Positions 59,957 through 64,000 of a DNA stretch of 64,000 nucleotides are shown piece by piece; positions within the stretch are counted from its first letter, which is position 1, and the number at the start of each line of letters is the position of its first letter. The notes under the pieces are model-generated. The model was given only the letters and a program-made list of their open reading frames with translations, made no database searches and was not told the origin of the DNA. Location: positions 1 to 64,000 of the forward strand of contig JANOQM010000064.1 in NCBI GenBank assembly GCA_031422295.1, in the 5' to 3' direction. Source of the DNA: JANOMH01 sp031422295. GTDB taxonomy: Bacteria; Pseudomonadota; Alphaproteobacteria; Rhodobacterales; Rhodobacteraceae. Made by a program: the position numbers and the translations under genes.

Positions 59957-60943
59957 TTGGCAAAAATGAATTGGACTGAAACCATTAGGCGGGGCCGGTT
60001 TGTGGTGATCGGGCGGGCGGGCATGGACCTGTATGCCGACCCTCCGGGCACGCGAACCGAAGAGGCCACGCAGTTTAGTGCGGCGTTGGGTGGATCATCC
60101 GCTAATATCGCCGTGGCTTTGGCCCGGCTGGGCCAGCAGGTGGCGCTGATCAGCACAGTCTCGGACGATGCGGTGGGTCGGTTTTGCCTGAACGAACTTG
60201 ACCGTTACGGCGTGGACCGGGCGCGTGTCCGCAGTCTGCGCGGCGAAATGCGCACCTCGCTTGCCGTGGTGGAAACCCGCGCAGTGGATACGCAATCGGT
60301 GATTTACCGCAATAATGCCGCCGATTTTGCCCTGACTGAGGCCGATGTAGCGCTGGACTGGACGGGTATCGGCGCGCTGATCCTGACCGGGACGGCGCTG
60401 GCAGTGGACCCGTCGCGCGGGGCCAGTTTTGTGGCGATGACCAATGCCCATGCGGCGGGTGTGCCGGTGGTGCTGGATATTGATTACCGGCCCTATTCCT
60501 GGGCGTCCACTGCCGAGGCGGCCAGTGTTTACACCCAAGCGGTGCGCCTAGCAGATATGATCATCGGCAATGATGATGAGTTTGGCGTGTTGGCCGGGGG
60601 CCATGCCGCTGGTCTGCCGTTGGCCCGGCAACTGGGACAACACGCCAGCGGATTTGTGGTTTATAAGATGGGTGCCAAGGGGGCAGTCACGATCAGCCCG
60701 GACGCAGAATTTGCGACACCGATATTCCCGGTGACTGCGCTGAAACCCACTGGCGCGGGCGATGCGTTCATAGGCGGGCTGATGGCCGGACTGGCCCATG
60801 GCCTGCCCCTGCCCGCTGCAGTCACCCAAGGTGCTGCGGCCGCCGCCATTGTTGTCACCCGTGTCGGCTGTGCCCCGGCCATGCCGACCCAACCCGAACT
60901 TGCCGCATTCATGAAAGCCCGCCATGCATATTCCGCCGTTTGA
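59957..60943 (+). CDS. iolC: 5-dehydro-2-deoxygluconokinase
   Basis: The 328-residue PfkB-family kinase reads FVVIGRAGMDLYADPPGT at the front, SAALGGSSANIAVALARLG (first signature) and PTGAGDAFIGGLMAGL (catalytic Asp motif). The N-terminal GRAGMDLY is specific to IolC. It phosphorylates 2-deoxy-5-keto-gluconate. The frame begins with TTG 59957 near GAAGG; ATG 59966 is an alternative. It overlaps iolB by 20 bases. Confidence 0.9.
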   Translation: MAKMNWTETIRRGRFVVIGRAGMDLYADPPGTRTEEATQFSAALGGSSANIAVALARLGQQVALISTVSDDAVGRFCLNELDRYGVDRARVRSLRGEMRTSLAVVETRAVDTQSVIYRNNAADFALTEADVALDWTGIGALILTGTALAVDPSRGASFVAMTNAHAAGVPVVLDIDYRPYSWASTAEAASVYTQAVRLADMIIGNDDEFGVLAGGHAAGLPLARQLGQHASGFVVYKMGAKGAVTISPDAEFATPIFPVTALKPTGAGDAFIGGLMAGLAHGLPLPAAVTQGAAAAAIVVTRVGCAPAMPTQPELAAFMKARHAYSAV

Positions 60944-61766
60944 CAACCAGAACCAGCCGATCGTTGATATCGATGACCGCCATGTTCCGCTGACTTATTT
61001 CAACATCGTCAAGCTGCGCCGGGGTGAAGGGTTTGACTATCAGCTGACCGGATATGAGACATGCATTGTCCCGGCCACGGGCACGGTTGATGTGACGGTC
61101 GGGGCTGAGAGTTATGCCGGGATTGGCAAGCGCGGGCTGGATGTCTGGGACGGAGAGCCTGAGGGCGTGTATGTGCCCACGGCGATGCCCGCCCGGATGG
61201 TCTGCGTGTCGGACCGGGCCGAAGTGTTTGTCGCGGGCGCACAATTTGCCGAAACATTGGCCCCGTTTGCGATCCGGTCGGATGCGCTGGATATGGTTCA
61301 ATATGGGTCGGATGACACCAAGACGCATCGCAAGATCAAGCATATTCTGGGGACTAAATACCATGGCCGCGTGGGCCGGTTGCTGGTGTCAGAGCTGTAT
61401 ACCGTGGGCGCGGGCGGCTGGTCCGGATTTCCCAGCCACAAACATGACATCGACCGCCTGCCGGTCGAAACCCGGCATGACGAAACCTATAATTTCCGGT
61501 TTCGCCCGCCGCATGGATCGGGGTTGCAGATGTTGCAGCGCGAGGAAGGGGCTGCCGGGGATGCCTATCATATCGTCGATGGGTCAACTGTGCTGATCGA
61601 TAAGGGCTATCATCCCTGCGCCGTCCTGCCCGGTTATGAAATGTATTATTTCACCATTCTGGGTGGGTTGTCGCAGCGGTCACTGGTCCAGTATTTCCAG
61701 CCCAGCCATGCGGATCAGATCGAGACCATACCGGGCATCAAAGACATGATTGCCAAGTTCAAATGA
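60924..61766 (+). CDS. iolB: 5-deoxy-glucuronate isomerase
   Basis: The 280-residue double cupin has LTGYETCIVPATGTVDV in the first barrel and GFPSHKHDIDRLPVETRHDE with YNFRF in the second, which carries the zinc-type ligands, followed by GYHPCAVLPGYEMYYF. These match the IolB/KduI family. It turns 5-deoxy-glucuronate into 2-deoxy-5-keto-gluconate, the substrate of IolC. It overlaps iolC and the aldolase gene at either end. Confidence 0.92.
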   Translation: MHIPPFDNQNQPIVDIDDRHVPLTYFNIVKLRRGEGFDYQLTGYETCIVPATGTVDVTVGAESYAGIGKRGLDVWDGEPEGVYVPTAMPARMVCVSDRAEVFVAGAQFAETLAPFAIRSDALDMVQYGSDDTKTHRKIKHILGTKYHGRVGRLLVSELYTVGAGGWSGFPSHKHDIDRLPVETRHDETYNFRFRPPHGSGLQMLQREEGAAGDAYHIVDGSTVLIDKGYHPCAVLPGYEMYYFTILGGLSQRSLVQYFQPSHADQIETIPGIKDMIAKFK

Positions 61767-62584
61767 TTGCCACATTGGCCGAGGTTCTGGCCCCCGCTAT
61801 GATCGGCGGCTACGCCGTGGCCGGACTGGTGGTGCAGGGCTGGGAGGATGCCCGCGCCTATGTTGATGCCGCCGAGGCCGAGGGCGCGCCGGTTATCCTG
61901 CAGGCCGGGCCGGGCGCACGGGCGCATATGCCTGTGGCGGTATTCGGCAGGATGTTTCGGATACTGGCCGAAGGTGCATCAGTTCCGGTTGTAGCACATC
62001 TGGACCATGGGGCCGGTCTGGCCGATTGTGCGGCGGCCATCGACTGCGGGTTTACATCGGTGATGTTCGACGGGTCCCGCCTGCCTTTGACCCAGAACAT
62101 CGACCAGACCGCTGAAATTGTCGCCATGGCCCATGCGGCGGGGGTGTCGGTCGAGGCAGAGCTGGGGTTTGTCGGCTATGCGGACGGTGTGCCGTCACGG
62201 GGCACCGATCCGGCCGAAGCCACACAGTTTGCCGCCCAGACAGGTGTCGATGCGCTGGCCGTGGCTATCGGCAATCTGCATCTGATGACAACCGGACAGG
62301 CCGCGATTGACTGGTCATTGCTGGACCAGATCAGGGCTGCCTGCGCGCTACCGCTGGTTTTGCACGGCGGGTCGGGGATTGGGGCCAAAGACCGGCTTCG
62401 GTTGGCCGGAAATGGGGTCTGCAAGTTTAATATCGGCACGGAACTGCGGCAGGCGTTTGGGGTCGCTGTGCGTGAAGTACTGGCGGATCCGGTGCTTTTT
62501 GACCGCAACGCGATCTTGTCCCTGACCATGCCCGCCCTGACAGTGGCGGCCAGACGGGCAATAGCATCACTGCGGCCTTCCTGA
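61763..62584 (+). CDS. iolJ: Class II aldolase, likely 6-phospho-5-dehydro-2-deoxy-D-gluconate aldolase
   Basis: The 273-residue class II (zinc) fructose-bisphosphate-aldolase-type barrel has HLDHGAG (metal His), VMFDGS, VEAELG (Glu), AVAIGNLHL, a metal His in LVLHGGSGIG and KFNIGTELR. It follows iolC and iolB with an ATGA overlap, so cleavage of the IolC product to dihydroxyacetone phosphate and malonate semialdehyde is the natural role. GatY- and KbaY-type aldolases look similar. Confidence 0.85.
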   Translation: MIATLAEVLAPAMIGGYAVAGLVVQGWEDARAYVDAAEAEGAPVILQAGPGARAHMPVAVFGRMFRILAEGASVPVVAHLDHGAGLADCAAAIDCGFTSVMFDGSRLPLTQNIDQTAEIVAMAHAAGVSVEAELGFVGYADGVPSRGTDPAEATQFAAQTGVDALAVAIGNLHLMTTGQAAIDWSLLDQIRAACALPLVLHGGSGIGAKDRLRLAGNGVCKFNIGTELRQAFGVAVREVLADPVLFDRNAILSLTMPALTVAARRAIASLRPS

Positions 62585-62648
62585 ACCTTGGACAACGGTC
62601 GCGGCCCTTGGTATTGACGGGTATGACCAAAAATTCAGGACTGCCGCA

Positions 62649-63683
62649 TTGACCACCCGTCCTCCGATCCCGCCCCGGCGACCGCTGACCCTGCGTGATG
62701 TGTCCGCGGCGTCGGGTGTATCGGAAATGACCGTCAGCCGCGTGCTGCGCGGCAAGGGCGATGTCAGTGCAGCCACGCGCGAAAGGGTGCAGCAAACCGC
62801 CAAACGCATGGGCTATGTCCCCAATAAAATCGCAGGGTCATTGGCATCATCCCGTGTTAATCTGGTGGCGGTGATCATTCCATCACTGGGCAATATGGTG
62901 TTTCCCGAGGTGTTGTCGGGCATATCCGAAACGCTGGCGGATACGGACCTGCAACCCGTGGTCGGTGTCACGGATTATTTGCCGGAAAAAGAAGAAAAGG
63001 TTCTGTTCGAGATGCTGTCCTGGCGTCCGTCCGGGATTATTATCGCGGGGCTGGAACATTCGGATGCATCCCGCGCGATGCTGGCCCAAGCCGGGATTCC
63101 CGTGGTCGAGATCATGGATGTTGACGGCGACCCGATTGACGCCTGTGTTGGTATTTCGCACCGCCGCGCCGGTCGGTTGATGGCCGAAGAGATTATTGCC
63201 GCAGGCTATAAACGGATCGGATTTCTGGGCACGAAAATGCCGCTGGACCACCGCGCCCGTAAGCGGTTCGAGGGGTTTACCCTGACGCTGGGCAAGGCCG
63301 GGATCGAGATTGCCGACCAGGAATTTTATTCCGGCGGGTCCGCGTTGGTTAAGGGCCGCGAGATGACGGCGGCCATTCTGGAACGCACCCCCGATCTGGA
63401 TTTTCTGTATTATTCCAATGACATGATTGGCGCTGGTGGCCTGTTATATCTGTTGGAAAAAGGCGTCAATATTCCGGGCCAGATCGGACTTGCCGGGTTT
63501 AACGGCGTCGAGTTGCTGGATGGGTTGCCCCGCAAACTGGCCACAATGGACGCGTGCCGCCACGAGGTTGGCGTTCGGGCTGCACAGATCATACTGGACC
63601 GCAAAGCAGACCCCACAGCCCCCGCTGCGTTGGTCGAACTGAGCCCAAAGCTGGCCTTTGGTGACACATTGCGCCGTAGCTGA
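62649..63683 (+). CDS. LacI-family transcriptional regulator (iol cluster)
   Basis: The 344-residue protein has a LacI helix-turn-helix (LTLRDVSAASGVSEMTVSRV), hinge NKIAGSLASS and a sugar-binding effector domain (VAVIIPSLGNMVFPEVLSGI). It starts at TTG 62649. It resembles the LacI protein at 51820 in the effector domain (both have the SWRP.G.I..G pattern), so the two may sense related ligands. It likely controls the divergent iol operons. Confidence 0.9.
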   Translation: MTTRPPIPPRRPLTLRDVSAASGVSEMTVSRVLRGKGDVSAATRERVQQTAKRMGYVPNKIAGSLASSRVNLVAVIIPSLGNMVFPEVLSGISETLADTDLQPVVGVTDYLPEKEEKVLFEMLSWRPSGIIIAGLEHSDASRAMLAQAGIPVVEIMDVDGDPIDACVGISHRRAGRLMAEEIIAAGYKRIGFLGTKMPLDHRARKRFEGFTLTLGKAGIEIADQEFYSGGSALVKGREMTAAILERTPDLDFLYYSNDMIGAGGLLYLLEKGVNIPGQIGLAGFNGVELLDGLPRKLATMDACRHEVGVRAAQIILDRKADPTAPAALVELSPKLAFGDTLRRS

Positions 63684-63705
63684 CGACCTGCAGTAGGATC
63701 ATATA

Positions 63706-64000
63706 TTGGCCGCCCTGTCCGTATTCGATACCCCAAAACCCGATTTGGCCGAAGCCGAGATTGCGAACCTGCTGCAGGTCCACTGGGGCATTTCTGGCGT
63801 CCTGAAACCGCTGGTCAGCGAGCGTGATCAGAATATCCGGGTGGATGCCGGGCCGGGCCAGTTTGTTCTGAAAATTGCCAACAGGGCCGAAGATACCGGG
63901 TTTCTGGCGCTGCAGAATGCCGCCCTGTCGCATATTGCCGCCACTGACCCCGGCCTTGGCGTGCCGCATCTGCAACCTACGCTTACCGGGGCCGCGATGG
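63706..64000 (+). CDS. Aminoglycoside-phosphotransferase-like protein (partial, runs off right edge)
   Basis: The frame is open from TTG 63706, behind AGGA, to the end of the window (98 codons). It begins LSVFDTPKPDLAEAEIANLL and has QFVLKIANRAED, where the Lys is the ATP-binding residue of the APH fold, then LALQNAALSHIAATDPGLGV. Such N-termini occur in small-molecule kinases and in phosphotransferase-aminotransferase fusions. The rest is needed to decide. Confidence 0.65.
   Translation, partial: MAALSVFDTPKPDLAEAEIANLLQVHWGISGVLKPLVSERDQNIRVDAGPGQFVLKIANRAEDTGFLALQNAALSHIAATDPGLGVPHLQPTLTGAAM

Overview
The window looks like the chromosome of a Rhodobacterales (Roseobacter-group) alphaproteobacterium. 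Evidence: a CcrM methyltransferase with GANTC sites upstream of it, a Porin_4-type porin, DUF2125, DUF3576, DUF2189 and DUF4170 proteins, the leuS-lptE-holA and waaA-lpxK gene orders, a roseobacter-like AlkB, and high GC in nearly all coding regions. The exact genus cannot be read from the sequence. Functions come from family recognition; no searches were run.

Region 1 (1-7,200) is an accessory island of Rhs (polymorphic toxin) debris. A partial IS3-family transposase abuts a truncated ORF. Then come four copies of about 120 codons of GC-rich Rhs core. Three lead into different AT-richer C-terminal tips (two PD-(D/E)XK-like, one with an unassigned motif), each followed by an unrelated small ORF in the immunity-gene position. 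The fourth copy has no tip. Copies C and D carry the same 46-bp hairpin insert, which puts an in-frame stop just before the tip junction. An IS5-family remnant sits at the left edge of copy C.

Region 2 (7,350-17,000) is an L-rhamnose uptake and non-phosphorylative oxidation locus. A leftward operon encodes an aldo/keto reductase, an ABC importer (ATPase, two permeases, binding protein) and an SDR. A divergent operon encodes a lactonase, a GntR/FCD regulator, an internally deleted rhamnose mutarotase and L-rhamnonate dehydratase.

Region 3 (17,000-51,800) is mostly housekeeping: a DUF2189 membrane protein, L,D-transpeptidase, YggS, porin, DUF3576-leuS-lptE-holA, a YjbH/YjbF exopolysaccharide-type pair, GST, a flavoprotein, an MscS channel, SDR, two DUF2125 paralogues, PmbA, waaA, lpxK, a multicopper oxidase-ZIP pair, DsbA, a DUF721 protein, MutY, an amidase, AlkB, CcrM, RNase HII, a membrane-anchored winged-helix protein, two tandem paralogues of unknown function and tRNA-Arg(CCT).

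Region 4 (51,800-64,000) is a cyclitol/sugar locus, probably inositol. It has a LacI regulator with two operators, an ABC importer, two Gfo/Idh/MocA dehydrogenases and an IolE-like isomerase on the minus strand, then iolC-iolB-class II aldolase (IolJ-type) and a second LacI regulator on the plus strand. An aminoglycoside-phosphotransferase-like gene runs off the right end.
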